A stretch of 64,000 nucleotides of DNA from NCBI GenBank assembly GCA_027924585.1, contig BSBM01001446.1, positions 1,302,001-1,366,000 on the forward strand, in the 5' to 3' direction. Every line of letters starts with the position of its first letter. The first letter of the stretch is position 1. This document shows, piece by piece, positions 23,582-36,180 of the stretch. The notes beneath the pieces were generated by a model, which had not been told where the DNA came from, did no database searches, and saw only the letters and a program-made list of their open reading frames with translations. This DNA comes from Larix kaempferi (Eukaryota; Streptophyta; Pinopsida; Pinales; Pinaceae). A program made the translations under genes and the position numbers.

Positions 23582-24043
23582 ATTACAGATGCAGATTGGG
23601 AAGGGAGTATTGATGATAGAAAGAGCACCAATGGAGCAGCATTTTACTTTGGAGATTGCTTGGTATCATGTCTAAGTAAAAAGCAGTCCTCCATTTCAGT
23701 TTCTACAATAGAAGATGAGTATATTGTTGCTACATCATGTTATACTCAAGTCATATCGATGAAACAAACATTAGAATATCTACTTGTGAAATATGAGGAC
23801 CCAATTGTGATACACTGTCACAAGACAAGTGCTATAAACATATCAAAGAATCCAGTTATACACTCCAAGACCAAGCAAATTCCAATAAAATATCACTTTC
23901 TAACAGACCAAGTGTCAAAAAATGTTGTGAAGTTGGAGTATGTTGATACAAAGGAACAGATTGCACACATATTTACTAAGCCACTAACTAGAGGGTCTTT
24001 TTCCTATCTCGGGAAGAAGTTGGGAGTTATCCCTCTTCCTTAG
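23582..24043 (+). pseudogene. pol: SIRE RNase H
   Basis: This continues the RT-RNase H frame after the solo LTR. It shows TDADWEGSIDDRKSTNGAAF, SVSTIEDEYIVATSCYTQ, KTSAINISKNPVIHSKTKQI and the C-terminal KEQIAHIFTKPL typical of Copia RNase H. The frame is open to TAG 24041-24043. Small changes from consensus are seen: EDEY for EAEY, and HCHK where DN is usual before TSAI, so a catalytic Asp may be lost. The remaining SIRE 3' region to the purine tract at 24183 is non-coding. Confidence 0.9.
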
Positions 24044-24194
24044 TATAAACTGAAGATTGTACCCTGTCACAAAAAGATGGATATAGTTGACATGGCGAGA
24101 AATGATGACAGGGGGAGTTTTGAGATCATTTGTCATTAATGTCAAACGGGGGTAAATTTGAAGAATTGTTTTCATCAATAACAAAGGGGAAGAA

Positions 24195-25411
24195 TGTTGA
24201 GTATGACCATCATTGATGTCAAAGAAGTTCACTAATGACAAAGGAAAAGTATAGCAATTTGGTGTAAATGGTCGATTCCATATTTATTCGATACTTAATT
24301 CTAGTTGGATCTTAAAAACTAGTGGAAAATGTCGAAACAAAAAGGTGGTCAATATTCATAAAATTTTAGTCAGTGCCGACCTCTCATATAATGGTCGAGT
24401 GGTCAAGCCCTTTTAAATTAAAAAAATAGTCGACATCTTTTCGACCATTATCAATCGAGTCAGATTCAGAGATGTAGTTGGCAAGTTGGAGTCGGAATCA
24501 GAATTTTCAGTCAGAACCAGAGTCATGAGTCGGAATCATAGTTGGAAAGTCGAAGTCGAAGTTTGACATCAAAATCGACAAGTCAGAGTCGAAATGACAG
24601 AATCGAGTTTGACATCAGAATCGGCAAGTCAGAGTCGAAACAGAGGAGTTGGAGACACTGAATTAAGAGTGTATTTTTGAGGTTCTGACTCCTATCATCA
24701 GAATCAACCAGTTCGAATCAAAATGGCAGAGTCAGAATTGATGTTGAATATCGACATATTGTAAATCAATGAATAAGAAAGTCGGATTTGACATGTCAGA
24801 GTTGGGATTGCAGAGTCAAAGAGTTTCATAATCACATTCTTATGCTCGCAGGATAAAACATAAAGTTAATTTCAAATTAGTTTTATTTTTGAATGGTCAC
24901 GATGAATAATTGTGACTATTAGGTGAAGAGGCATGATTGAGGGTATATAAACAAGGCTTTAATCCTTCAAATAATGTGTCTCTATATATTCAAATAGAAA
25001 ATCAGAAGGTGTACATAAAACAAAGAACGTATAATCATTTAAAGGGTGGCTGGGAGGTGAAAGGACACGCTGTGAAATCCTGTAGGAAGTCGTAGATTCC
25101 TTTCAATTGTTGTTGGTAAGCAGAGTGTCGTTGCATACTTCAGTTGTAGTTGAAAATATTGGGTGCATTGCATCCTTCATTTGTAGCTGAAATATTGTGT
25201 TTTGTAGCATCCAACAAGTTGGTGTGGCAAATACTTGTAAATATAATTTTGTAGTAATATAAAGTGTTTGTGGTTTTCCCAATTGGGTTTCCACGATAAA
25301 AACATGTGTTCTATTTCTATTGTTGATTTTGTCTTAAAAGTGATAAAAATTGAAGAAATATCTAAATATTGGTTCAGCCCCCCCCTCTCAGTATTACTTG
25401 ATTTTCCAACA
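24195..25411 (+). repeat. 3' LTR of the SIRE element (1217 bp)
   Basis: The purine tract AAAGGGGAAGAA ends at 24194. The LTR starts TGTTGAGTATGACC and ends ATTTTCCAACA. A TATA box (TATATAAAC) is at 24943-24951. Near the 3' end CCCCCCCTCTCAGTATTACT is the pattern usual for SIRE LTR ends. A repeated GAGTCGGAATCA-like motif is frequent at 24480-24830. The partner 5' LTR is outside the window. Confidence 0.85.
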
Positions 25412-27934
25412 TAGTGAACTTATGGGAAAGGCAAAGTCTAAGGCAGGTTTGATTTCAGGCAAAGGAACATGGCACAAGTAGAGGCTAAGTTCTAGATGAA
25501 CTGTTCGATGAAGTGTAGACTGTGGTGAATCTAGTTGCATAAATCGATGTGAATAGACACGACAGTGGCTAGTGTCTTTATGGTGTGGATCCATAGGTGG
25601 TGGATAGAAGCAGCAGGAAGACAAGACAAAGTATTAAGAAACATGGGGTTTCCTTTGAGAGCATGCTGAGTAGGACACTCTATGATGGGTTTCCTTGTAG
25701 GAACCTTTATATATTGTAACTATTGTAATATTTGTACCATTAAAAGTGTAAAAGGGTATTAGGAATTCCCATTGGGGTGTCTCCTTCCCATATCTCTTAG
25801 TGTCCTATATTTGGCTAAGTGTTGGAATGTGTTTACTATTTGATGTGTGCACATATGTAAACTTCGATAAGTATAAGAACATAAGTTAAAAATAGATAAG
25901 TGTGTATTATGTAGGCTAGGCATAGTCTATTGGATGACCTATCGAGTTGGTCTCACCCTCATCAAGGCTCCATGTAGTGTTGCACGGTATATCGGAAAAC
26001 AAAAAATTGAGTTGGGACCGGTAGCCCCATGACAGCTATCTACTAAGAGAACACATTCTCCTCTTCATACACAATCTGTCAACAATGATGGGGTTCATCT
26101 CTTGTTAAGTGGTTAATTTATACTATAATTAAAATCTAATCAAGCTTACCACCAAAGGTTATAACATGTGTTATTATTTTCTTTATTTCCATTGTCAAAA
26201 CTGAGGAGAATACCCAGTGACAAAAAAATAGCATTTCTACTGGTAATCTTGTTGGAATTGTTCAAAGCGTATGACTAAGGTAGCTCCAATGTTGGATGTT
26301 CATGTTATAAGCATTGTTCCTCCTCACACATATTTTTGTCTTCACAAGCAATGGTTCTGTTCAACATAAGATTTCTGTACACAAAATTTCCTTCATAGTT
26401 GTGTGATAGACTAGGGTTTCCCCTCGCATGACTACAAGATCTATTGATTGTGATACTCACACTCTCCAAAATGAACGCTTAAAATTCCCATTGAGTTGGT
26501 GATATCATTCTTTAAAACTGTAACTGAAAGAGAGTATGACAAAATCTCAGAGAAGCCCTTTTGTTCCTCAGATATCGTTCTCTCATCCTCCATGTACCCT
26601 GCAACTGCCATGTTTTTTTCCCTGTATTATTAACAAAGGGTGAAGTGGAAAATGATGAGGATGGTTGGGCACCAAAACTCTAACTTCTTGTATCCTTTTC
26701 TTTTAAATAGCACCTTTGAAAACTAATCGTTTGTTTATAATATAATATTTGTTTCATTTCATTTAAGCACATTAATGTACTATTTACTCCATTTTCTTTA
26801 TATGTGTGTCACATTAGCATATAATAATTGTTTATAATATGCTAGTTAGTTCATTTTCCATAAATTGTATATCCATATTTATAATACAAGAATATAACAA
26901 TAGTTCCATTGTCTAGTGTATATCTATATATAAATGACACACTTTCTAATATATGGAAGAAATTCAATCTCAATACAAAAGTTGTCTCTCTTAGCTGATA
27001 CTCAAGAGAATGAGTAATGGTAATTATAAAAATGATTCTTTTAAAATAAAAGAAGTTTTGATTCTCTCAATTAGAAACTTCAAGGATATCTATCTAGCAC
27101 CCCTTTCCCTAGCTTGGATAATTAGTAATAGTTATGTATCCATAATAATATTTAAAGGGCTCACAATAATCATTTAAATATCATTTTAGGCATAAGTTAG
27201 AGGCTCGCCAACACCCTTGAGCTAATAATCTTTCATTTGGTTCCTCAAGCGAATGATTCATAATTCTATAAGGTTAAAACTAAGAGTCACATCCATACCC
27301 ACGGTCTTGTGATTTTACATAAGAATTATCAACTCACCTCTTTCTTGTACTCGAAGGTACCATGATGGCACCTAGACATCATTAGGATTCACAATTCTTC
27401 TCAATCCTTTAACTTCCTACCCCTAGTGGGTATTGCTGTTGGAATATTCTCACCATATTATCTAGGTTTTGCATGCATGCATGCATTCCATGCATCACTC
27501 CATGCATCCATGCATTGACAGTTGAGTCTCCTAGAACCTAGTCCTTACTTTGCGTGCCCTAGAGATTCGTTTTTGCCACCATTAGCCGTCCTATCCACTT
27601 AGAGCACCTTGTTTACATCACTGGAGTTCCAATGCGCTCTCATGCATGATTTTAGGAGTCTACATAGTTAGTTCAATGATTTGGGCACCTTGTCCCCTTG
27701 ATTGCTTAGTTAACTGATTGCTACACCTAGTTTGAATACTACTAAGTATAGGAGCATCCTTTTTTACCATTGACAGTTAGTTATGCGCTCCCTTGGAGTC
27801 CCCCCCCTATTTTGGTGTCCATATGACTCAATCATGATCACTTCTACCTCAATTAACTAATCATTCATAATCGGTGGCCACTAGACCTTATCAAGAGATG
27901 GCTCCAATGCAAACTAAGCCTAAACTTGAGGTGA
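25412..27934. other. unassigned intergenic or ancient repeat sequence
   Basis: 2.5 kb without a supported gene, between the SIRE LTR and the minus-strand OTA LTR. It is AT-rich, with a TATA-like TTTATATATTG near 25707 and a short run of CATGCA/GCATGC motifs at about 27472-27525. It might contain old LTR remnants, but I could match none of it to other parts of the window. Confidence 0.5.
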
Positions 27935-28793
27935 TGTTGACACAAACCTAGTCGACATGGGTTAATCACACTATCGACTACCACGATCTCCCTGAGCACC
28001 GACCCATACAGGTTTTACCCTGTCCAGCAACACCTACGGAGCAAATGAAGTCTCACCCAAGATGTTCAAGCGAGAGCTGATGGAACCACATTTCCGCCGA
28101 ATGAAGGAGGACTTTGTGCATCAACTAATCAAGTTATCACAACATTGCATCACCGTTTAACCATTCAACTCAGGCATTAAACATAATTGCAACATCATTC
28201 AACAATGTTTTATCATTGAACGAACTACTAATGCGCAATAGATATAACAGTAAAACATTGATTGCAGCAAGGAAACATCGCATCATTCAAAAATTCATAT
28301 CGCATAATGCATTCATCACAAGAAAAGACACAATGATTCTGCTCAAAACTCTGTCATATCATATTCATCTTCAACAAAAACATAGATACAAAAAGAGAGT
28401 GCTGCTGTCGCATACCCGGATTCAGACAGACGTAGATCAATACCCAAAACATCCGCAATAACAATTATCCACATAAGACTTGATAACCAATGGACAACTA
28501 TCTAATTAATATCTTTTACACTTGCAATCAACATCTATTTATCGGCTTGTGCCTTTACATTTGCAGTCCACTCAGGCAACCGCCTAACTACTTAACAAAC
28601 TCTACAAAACGATGACCCAAAAACCCACATAATGCGGTCCAAATGACCCAAAACCTGCATAATGCGGTCGAAATGACCCAAAACTTCATAAACTTATCAA
28701 CTTGTGCACTGTCTTCCTCCTTACGCAGTATCTTCGGCCTTGCGCAGCATCCACGATGTTGTGAAACTAACTCATCCAAACCGCTTGCCAACA
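27935..28793 (-). repeat. 3' LTR of the minus-strand OTA element (about 859 bp)
   Basis: On the minus strand GGGGGCC stands directly before TGTTGGCAAGCGG, the same junction as GGGGCC before TGTTGG at 56324/56325. The LTR end reads TTTGTGTCAACA at 27935. A TATA-like ATAAATAG lies near 28537. Three imperfect units of about 34 bp with ACCGCATTATG and TTTGGGTCAT are at 28612-28690. Confidence 0.65.
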
Positions 28794-29317
28794 GGCCCCC
28801 AACACAATCCTGTGGCTCACCCTCAAGCCACGTTAGCTGGACATGGTGTACTCGTTGGTCTTCATCCAGAAGTCTTCGTACTGCTGGGTGATCTCATGCA
28901 CTTGCTCCTGAACTGCCACCACTGTCTGCTGACTCTCTTCCTTGTCCTACGCAGATGGATGCACACTTAGCTTATCAACATTTTTCCTCTAACCTTCATG
29001 TACAGCCTATAGTGCAAAACTCTCCTTGAGCGAAAACCAATCTCCAATATCTTGGAACTCATCCAACTATGTGCTGCACTTCTTCTGATGCTCGTCTGAC
29101 TTTGCGACACACTACTGCAATTTTTTTAGCTCTGTTAATTTGGTGACCTGGACAACTGCTGGCAGCGTTCTCATCAACACATTCAGTGTCACTAGCTACC
29201 CTTTCGCCTCTTGCCGCATCTTTTTCAGTTGTTCTAATTGTTCGTCCTAGACAATACTACCCCAAAAATGCACAGTCTCTGCAGTGATTTTTGTCGTTGC
29301 TTTCTCCAGCTAGGCCA
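28794..29317 (-). pseudogene. accessory ORF, C-terminal coiled-coil part, minus-strand OTA element
   Basis: The minus-strand frame shows heptad-rich pieces such as EQLEQLKKMRQEAKG and VVAVQEQVHEITQQYEDF, ending next to the purine tract and LTR. This is the continuation of the accessory ORF that breaks off at 33266, because the solo LTR 29318-33265 lies between. Several stops interrupt it. As in element A, the coiled coil extends almost to the LTR. Confidence 0.6.
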
Positions 29318-32300
29318 TGTCACGAACTTATTTTTCGGAGTTAGTAAATTTTGTGATATATTTGAACTTTTAATAAAACATTAATATCATCTCATTGAAA
29401 ATTAGACGTGATAAGACAACGGCTGATGTACTTGTACTGATAAAGGATGACAATAAAAATATCAATCGTCATGCATAACTATCATTCTTTCTTTACTTAC
29501 TTATGCACAAGACTTGAAACTCCGAATATTTATACTAGTCTTTTGTTTAGCAATTTAAGTAATACGTACTGCAATTCTTTGTGCTTCCTTGAGGCATTTT
29601 CAGTAAAGGAAAACATTACTATTATGATATGTTTAAATAACTGTACCTACCAATACCTTAAATGTATCTATATAACAATATAAGAGTAACCTATTTATTC
29701 ATGATAATATATTTTACTCATAAATCGAAGACACATACATACCATCTTATGTGAACATCAAAAACTATCATAAGTATCTAAATAAGATCATAACAAGAAG
29801 AAGCACATAAATGACACATACCATGGACATCATTTTACCATGATTCACCCGAACTCGAGCTACGTCCACAAAAAGAAGAGCAATTCTTTATATTATTTAA
29901 AAGAACAATAACATTCTCCAACACATATGTTGCATCAATTTATTTCCAAACCCTCGAATCATCTCTCATTGAGAGCACCTTTAAAAACAATCATAATACA
30001 TAACTTATACTATTCATCAAGCGAGTCTTCATAAAGACACCTCATGATACTAAACTTATGCCAGGGTTGGTGATATAACTTTTCTAAGCAAATTATATAC
30101 TTTGCTTTAACTCTACTAATAAGATACAATATAATGCCTACCTTAAAAATCCGATCCCCTTAAACATGGTCCTAAGATAAGTATAAACCATGTATTCCTT
30201 GGTTTTTGGTCGACTCTACCATAAAGTATTCTTTGCGTGGGATTTATTCTATAATATATATATGTTTAAATCAATACTAATTCCTTTCAGTATTGGATCC
30301 TTCCAACTCCTAGCAACATTAAAATCTTAACATACCCATATATAGTCGCAAGATTTCCTCCACTTAGCGTGCAACATTTATATAAAATACATATATAAAC
30401 AACTAAATACTTTGTACTTAATATGCGGTGCATATATATGTCTCCAACTGGATTGATTTCTACAATCAATAACATCACATGCCAAACAGATACTATACCA
30501 ATAGTTAATAAATATATTAACAGTACAAAGTTCTGATCCAAGTAAAAGGTTCCAGCATGCAAACAAATCGCAATCAACCTGGAGAAATTTTAACTACAAT
30601 TAAAAAGAAACATCATGCTCAAGAAATCGTTCTACACAATAATCATCAATGCAAATACCGGAAGCCATTTGTAAGTATAAATACAAGTAAAATTTAAAGT
30701 TCAGGGATCAACAATCTACAACGATTCAAACCTATGTTAAGTTACTGATACCCTTGGTCTCCGTTCGCCCAAAAGAGATATTTAGCAACCAGCAATTACA
30801 AGGAACATGAAACTAGATTTTCCAGGGTTCAGCACTTAGCTGCCCTTCCATCATCTCTACCCAAATCAGAACTCAACAAGGTACATAATTAAATGCTAAG
30901 GCAGAATATCAACCACAGGACTCGGTAAGTCGACACTGTCCTTTCAAGAACTCGGTACATTTCGTAAACAATGAGGTAAGTAGAAATAACATAAGGAAAC
31001 AGCCACAAGAATCGGCAAATCTACGCTATCATCCCCAATCTATCCGTATAAGTGATAAGGTATAAGTCGATTGACCCTAATCGTAAGTGAATTAACCACA
31101 AAGCACTGCTCTCAACCTCTTACCATAGACCAATAGCGGAAATACAATCAGAAAGAAAAATAGCGATCTGAGCGTGGCAACAGAGATTAACACTCTGTCC
31201 CTACGCAGAAAATGCGAATGGAAAATAAAACAAAAGAACGATTTGACAAAGGTTTTAAGTCTCTTCTACAGGAATTTGACGGCAAAAGAAAATAGAAAAA
31301 AAATGAAACAGATAACACTACTCTGTTCTCTTCACCAGGAAAGCGATAACACGACTCTCGAGCAGGCAACGCCAATAAAAAAACACACAACGTTTATGTA
31401 CCAAACATAGTTTTACACAAAGATCAGTTATCAATAGTACAACCAAGATCTAACACCAACCCATGTATGGATCACACTTCCGACAGGGATAAGGACCGCA
31501 AATTTTAGACATAATTGTGAAGTAAATTATTAGATGGAGATGTAACTTATATTCTAAACAGAATTCATGTAAGTTTATGTAAACAACAACAGGTTCAGAG
31601 ATTGTTTACCTACAATCATTTCCGACGGTCGTATTCCAATGTCCTCCTATGTAGAGCAACCGGTGACTTATGTTGATGTGACTACAGCGATAGGCCATTT
31701 CGTAAATCTTGCATCCAACGCTGCAATTTCCAACAGCTCCGATCGCTAAGCATGCATATTTACTACCACTGTCGCGGGGTTCACATCACTCAAGGCTTGC
31801 TAAAATCGTGTAACCCAGTACAGAGGTATAACAATCTAACACCAAATGTCAGGAATTTAGCGTGGGGATCCAGAGGCCGCCTAATCGTTTTAGATCTTTT
31901 CCCGATGACAGATTTTATGTAACTGAACAGCCATCCCAATAGTTCGTGATCCGAGGAGTCGAACTAAGCTACGACTTGGTTTTCGAGAACTTCCCGACCG
32001 AAGATCATTTCCCCCCTTCTTCATCTTCCCCATCCATCTTATTTGAAAACTCTAATGCAGAGAAGACAACCAACCCCACACCCTTTTGTCCCTAGGCTCG
32101 ACGACGATAGCAAGTTTAAGAGCTTAGCTAGTGGGACAGCTTGTGGAACACATGGCGAGGTGAGAAGTTGGAGCATTTCCAAAGAAACAAATAGCAGTAG
32201 AAAGGAGTGGGGAGTACTACATCATGGAGACATCTTCCTACAAATTCTCTATGCCCTCCACCAAGTGTTTTAAGACTTTAAGACTTAAAGAAAAGGTTGC

Positions 32301-33265
32301 AACAACACTAAAAATCGCATGGTGTGAGTTATGGAATCGTTAGTACTCAATCGACTACCATAACAAAAACTATTGAGAGAAACACCATAAGTCACATCTA
32401 TTTATATTATATAATATGAAAGTAACCTCTTATTCTTGTACTAGAATATTTCATATGTGTTATATGAAATGTAACATGTTTAACCTTAGATTTTATTTGA
32501 ATAAGGTTCTCATTACCCTCCAAATATCCTCCTAATAATTTAACATCTAACATATATATATATTACTTATGATATCCATTTAGTATTTATCATATTTTAT
32601 TATTAACCTTTCATTTATAAACAATATATATATATCTATATATATATATATATATCTATCTATATATATATATATAATATTTATCTAGTAGTTATCACAA
32701 CTATTAGCTTAATCTTATATATAAATGTACATATCATCTTTTTAATAGTTATTTCAACTATTAATTTATCCTTTCGTATATATATAAGACACAAAATATG
32801 TATATAATATCCACAACTAAATATATATAAATAAATATATATATGTAATATCCATCAAAATAGTTTTATCATAACTATTAGTCTTTCAGAATATACATCT
32901 ATATAATATCCATTTAGTCGTTTCACTTACTTTTGGTCTTTACTTAGGTGGGCATTCTTAATAATTGTGTTTTAACGAGTGATCGTCACTAAACCATTTT
33001 ACCCCAAATACCTATGGGTATCAAGGTGACATAGGTCATCGTCGACCTATCTCCTCTAATGCATTTTAATTGCTCGTCATGTAGTTGCATTTGCAAACTT
33101 CCAATAACCTAGGTATACCACCTTTACTTACAATTTTTAGGAAATAAACCTCATTAGGTACAACGTTTACTAGTGGGGCCTTGGCCTTGAACTCCTCACC
33201 AGAAACGATTACAATAATTATATACATTTATACCAATCATTAGGTCAAAAAAGAGGAATGTTACA
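29318..33265 (-). repeat. chromovirus (Tekay/Del-like) solo LTR, about 3.9 kb, minus strand
   Basis: On the minus strand it starts TGTAACATTCC at 33265 and ends GTTCGTGACA at 29318. The block AAGGCCAAGGCCCCACTAGT near 33180 matches the LTR at 1934-4572. No pol or gag frame is present, and the accessory ORF continues on both sides, so it is read as a solo LTR. The flanks GGCCA and ACCCA match at only 3 of 5 positions, a weak target duplication. It contains an AT microsatellite and, at 29840-29871, the conserved segment TGGACGTAGC, then GGGTGAATCAT, seen in other LTRs here. Confidence 0.65.
32621..32677. repeat. (TA)n microsatellite
   Basis: Nearly pure TA dinucleotides, broken by TCTA units, inside the solo LTR. 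The surrounding 32530-32870 is also very AT-rich with repeated ATATATAT. Confidence 0.95.
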
Positions 33266-35745
33266 ACCCAGCTGTGTTGCCATCTCCTCTATGGCACGTT
33301 TTATGTCAGCTACTTGCTCTAGTGGAGTGCTTGGGTGTAGCAGCACTATTAACTCAGAATTATTATGCTACAATTGGGAAATGACAGATCCAAGTCGTTG
33401 TGCTTGCACAACCGGGTTCAACTGCGCGGTAGGCTCGAAAACATGTTGACAGGCTTCAGAGACTGCCTCTTCCAACCGCACTCTGCTATCCTGATGGCGG
33501 CTCTCTCTATCGTTAAGCGGTCCTGCTCCTTCTTCAGTTCCGTAACTGTGGTAGCCTTCTCGGCCATCAAATGCTTGAGCTTGTTCTCCACTTCGTCTAC
33601 CACCTTTCGTGTTGCTACCGCCTTTGTCGTTAACTCCTCTACCTCCTTTCGAACTGCTGCCTCATTCACCTCAGATCGCAATAGTTGTCCACTGACATCG
33701 TGCGTCCTGTCCGTCGTTTCCTAGTTGATGGCTGTCTGTAGCTGCACCAATGTTTGTGAGGACAGCACGTTGATGTCGATGGACAATCCTTCTAATTGCT
33801 GCAGTGAAGCCTTGAGAGCCTCATTGTCGGTTGCAATTGTAGTTGAGGGAATTTGCACATTCTGAAATCGCAACGTGGTGCTAATTGCGCCAACTACTTG
33901 CACAGGTGTTGCCTCTGGTGCCTTCTTCGAAACAATATTAATTAATGAATCAATACATGCTTTTACCTCATTGAAGCCTTCTGTTGTTTGTGCCTTCATT
34001 TCGTTAGCAGTCGCACTTGTTGCATATGTCAAGGCTGCAATAAGCCGTTCCAACTATGCGTCCAGGGTACTACCAATGGGAATACCTTTCTCATAGCATG
34101 CCTTCGTTCTACCCTCCTCAAGCATGCCGTCTATCTCATCATCTGTGGGCGTTTGCATTGATTCTTGACCGAATCATGGTGACTATGATAATACTACATG
34201 GGTGGTGGATCAACTGGGCCTGCCCCTGGTGGTCCCACAGAGATATCCACCATACTAACTGGTTCCCGCCACTCAACAAGCCAATCATCGATATGATGTC
34301 TAGCTCCTCGTCAAAAAGTTTGCACTGTGTCAGCAGCCACTACTTTGCTGGGTTGCGACATGCTTGCACATGGATTACATGAGGTCCAATTGCAAACTGA
34401 GCAACCTATTTATATTTTGTCATTGTTGCCTCAGATAAGCGAGGCACTCTTATCGCCGCTTCCTGTAGTGCATCACATTAGACGCAAAAATGTGTGGCAC
34501 GGTCCTTAAGGCGCTCGGGTTCTTGTACCCACGACAAATTCTGATAGTGCGCACCCTTACAATCTTTGGTGACATCAAATTCCATTCCTTGGTAAGTGTC
34601 AGGCTCCTTCCACGCTACAAGCGCGATCAAAATCAAGAACCAGCTATATGCGAATGCTCTTTTCCCATCCTGGACAGCTGCTGCATCGTCTACTAACTGG
34701 TTCAACAAGAAGAGTGACAAATTAGTTTGTACGCCTTCTGTGCACTATTCTGCACATGCCACGACCCACTAATTGCATTGGTTGGGTCGATTTTTTCGTA
34801 GGACTTTGCAACATAGAATCCTCACCCCGGTGTATACCGCCGTATCATTAATACTGTTAGTGCGGTAGGCGCGGCCATCGCGTTCCAACACGTAGCGCTG
34901 TACCAACCACGTTGCTAGTGTTTTATCATTCTCCTTCCCTCTAAAATATTACGATAGTTCCGGTCCATCCTACGGCAATCCCGTGATCTCGGCAATTAGG
35001 TCAACTATGATGGTGACTGATCTGTCTAGCCATAATATTCCTTAGTGGAAGCAGGCCAACAACTGCTTCACACACGCATTGACCTCTAGCAATCTCCCAA
35101 AGTGTGGCATGTTGATGAGTCCGAGCAATCACACTTTATCCAACCCACACGCCCAAGCATGCGGAATCGGTTTTTCGCCAAGTTGCATCCCGACACATAG
35201 GGATCAATGGTAATTTCCTTGTATTCCAACATGTCATGGTCGTCATACCACATGCGCATCAGTGTCGGCACAATATCTACAGAGCATGTCATTTCAGATG
35301 GTATCGCTAGCATATTCACTTTGTACCATTGGTTCTTAGTAGGATTCCGGGTCTACACACCAAGCAGACTAGGGGTACATACCCATGGATATCTGCAGCA
35401 GATATCCCTAGCCAAGCGGCTGAATATTCAATTATGTGGCTTGACTGGCCAACCTCCACTTGCACCTCCTCCAGAGCGGTCGTAGATGATCTGAGCTACC
35501 ATTTTCTCTACGGGGATTCAGATTGCTGGCCCCCCCTCCACTTCTTTGGGATGAACGACGATCCAACCGACATACTGGCTACTTCCTCTTCGATGCTCTC
35601 TGGGGCAACTGGTGACCTTATGCCACTTGAGATTTCAACCACTGGTTCACTTGGCATGCCGCACCAAGTCCCCTCTTGTGTCAATCAATTACTCACCCTC
35701 CGAGGTTGAGCAACATCACAACTCACTGCTAGCAAACACATGACA
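33266..35745 (-). pseudogene. accessory ORF, N-terminal and middle part, minus-strand OTA element
   Basis: The minus frame, with many breaks, aligns with the accessory protein of element A. MPHFGRLLEV parallels MPHFTKSPEF, IAEITGLP parallels HHITGLNK, and FLLNQLVDD, then SWFLILIALVA and DTYQG, parallels FLLNELLED, SWLLVLIAFIG and DAYQG. Further on it becomes a coiled coil (VEELTTKAVATRKVVDEVENK, 33681-33480). It is cut at 33266 by the solo LTR and resumes at 29317. No enzymatic motif is seen. A first Met near 35744 is possible, about 90 bp after the TATA box, but the start is uncertain. Confidence 0.65.
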
Positions 35746-36180
35746 CTTGAATCTATAGCTCGACTCAGCAATGCAACACAGAACTACACTTCACACTTGG
35801 CACGCTGGTCCCTTCTGACTGCATTCAATGCCTTCTTATAGCACCAGATCATTTTCTTAATCATTATTACCAAATCAAACCACTCATCATGCCTTAATTA
35901 CCTGAATCCATAGTTGATTTGGAAATCCAACAATTGGATCTGCCATTACTATCGGTCATTTCATGAAGTGCTGCTAATTAACTGCCTTTAACTTCCTGCT
36001 TTTATTTCTGATTTGACTGCATCATGGCTTTGCAGTTGTCGCATTATGGCTCCCGAACTGTGATACCATTGCTCTTACCTGCACACCTTGTTTTTGTTGG
36101 TGCGTCATCCTGCCACCTAGCATTCTACATTTTTTATTTATTTTGAAGTTGTTCAGGTATCGTGTTGTTCCGATCCCAAC
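35746..36180 (-). other. non-coding gap between RT and accessory ORF
   Basis: RNase H and integrase, expected here, are missing. RT homology stops near 36200 and non-coding sequence follows up to the accessory ORF. It contains the TATA-like box at 35831-35842, and on the minus strand TGGTATCACAG near 36063, which resembles a tRNA-Met primer site but is not next to an LTR end. Confidence 0.55.
35831..35842 (-). promoter_or_regulatory. TATA-like box before the accessory ORF
   Basis: Minus strand GCTATAAGAAGG. It holds the same relative position as GGCTATAAATAG at 53281 and 61010 in elements A and B. Confidence 0.5.

Larger units (their letters stand above)
5892..25411 (+). mobile_element. SIRE-type Ty1/Copia element, split by at least two later insertions
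   Basis: The pieces are collinear: gag to protease (5892-6836), pre-integrase domain to RT (20362-22688), RNase H (23582-24043), purine tract (24183-24194) and 3' LTR (24195-25411). The reading frame is continuous across 6836/20362 once one copy of the GACTG duplication is removed, which shows that both parts are one element. The 5' LTR and start of gag are absent from the window, cut away by the OTA LTR that ends at 5891. Every domain carries stops or frameshifts. Confidence 0.85.

Noticed and set aside
25412-27934. Host gene between elements
   Set aside because: No frame longer than expected by chance, no recognisable domain and no paired splice signals could be supported.
36055-36075. tRNA-Met primer-binding site on the minus strand (TGGTATCACAG)
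   Set aside because: It is not next to an LTR end and lies between RT and the accessory ORF; probably chance.
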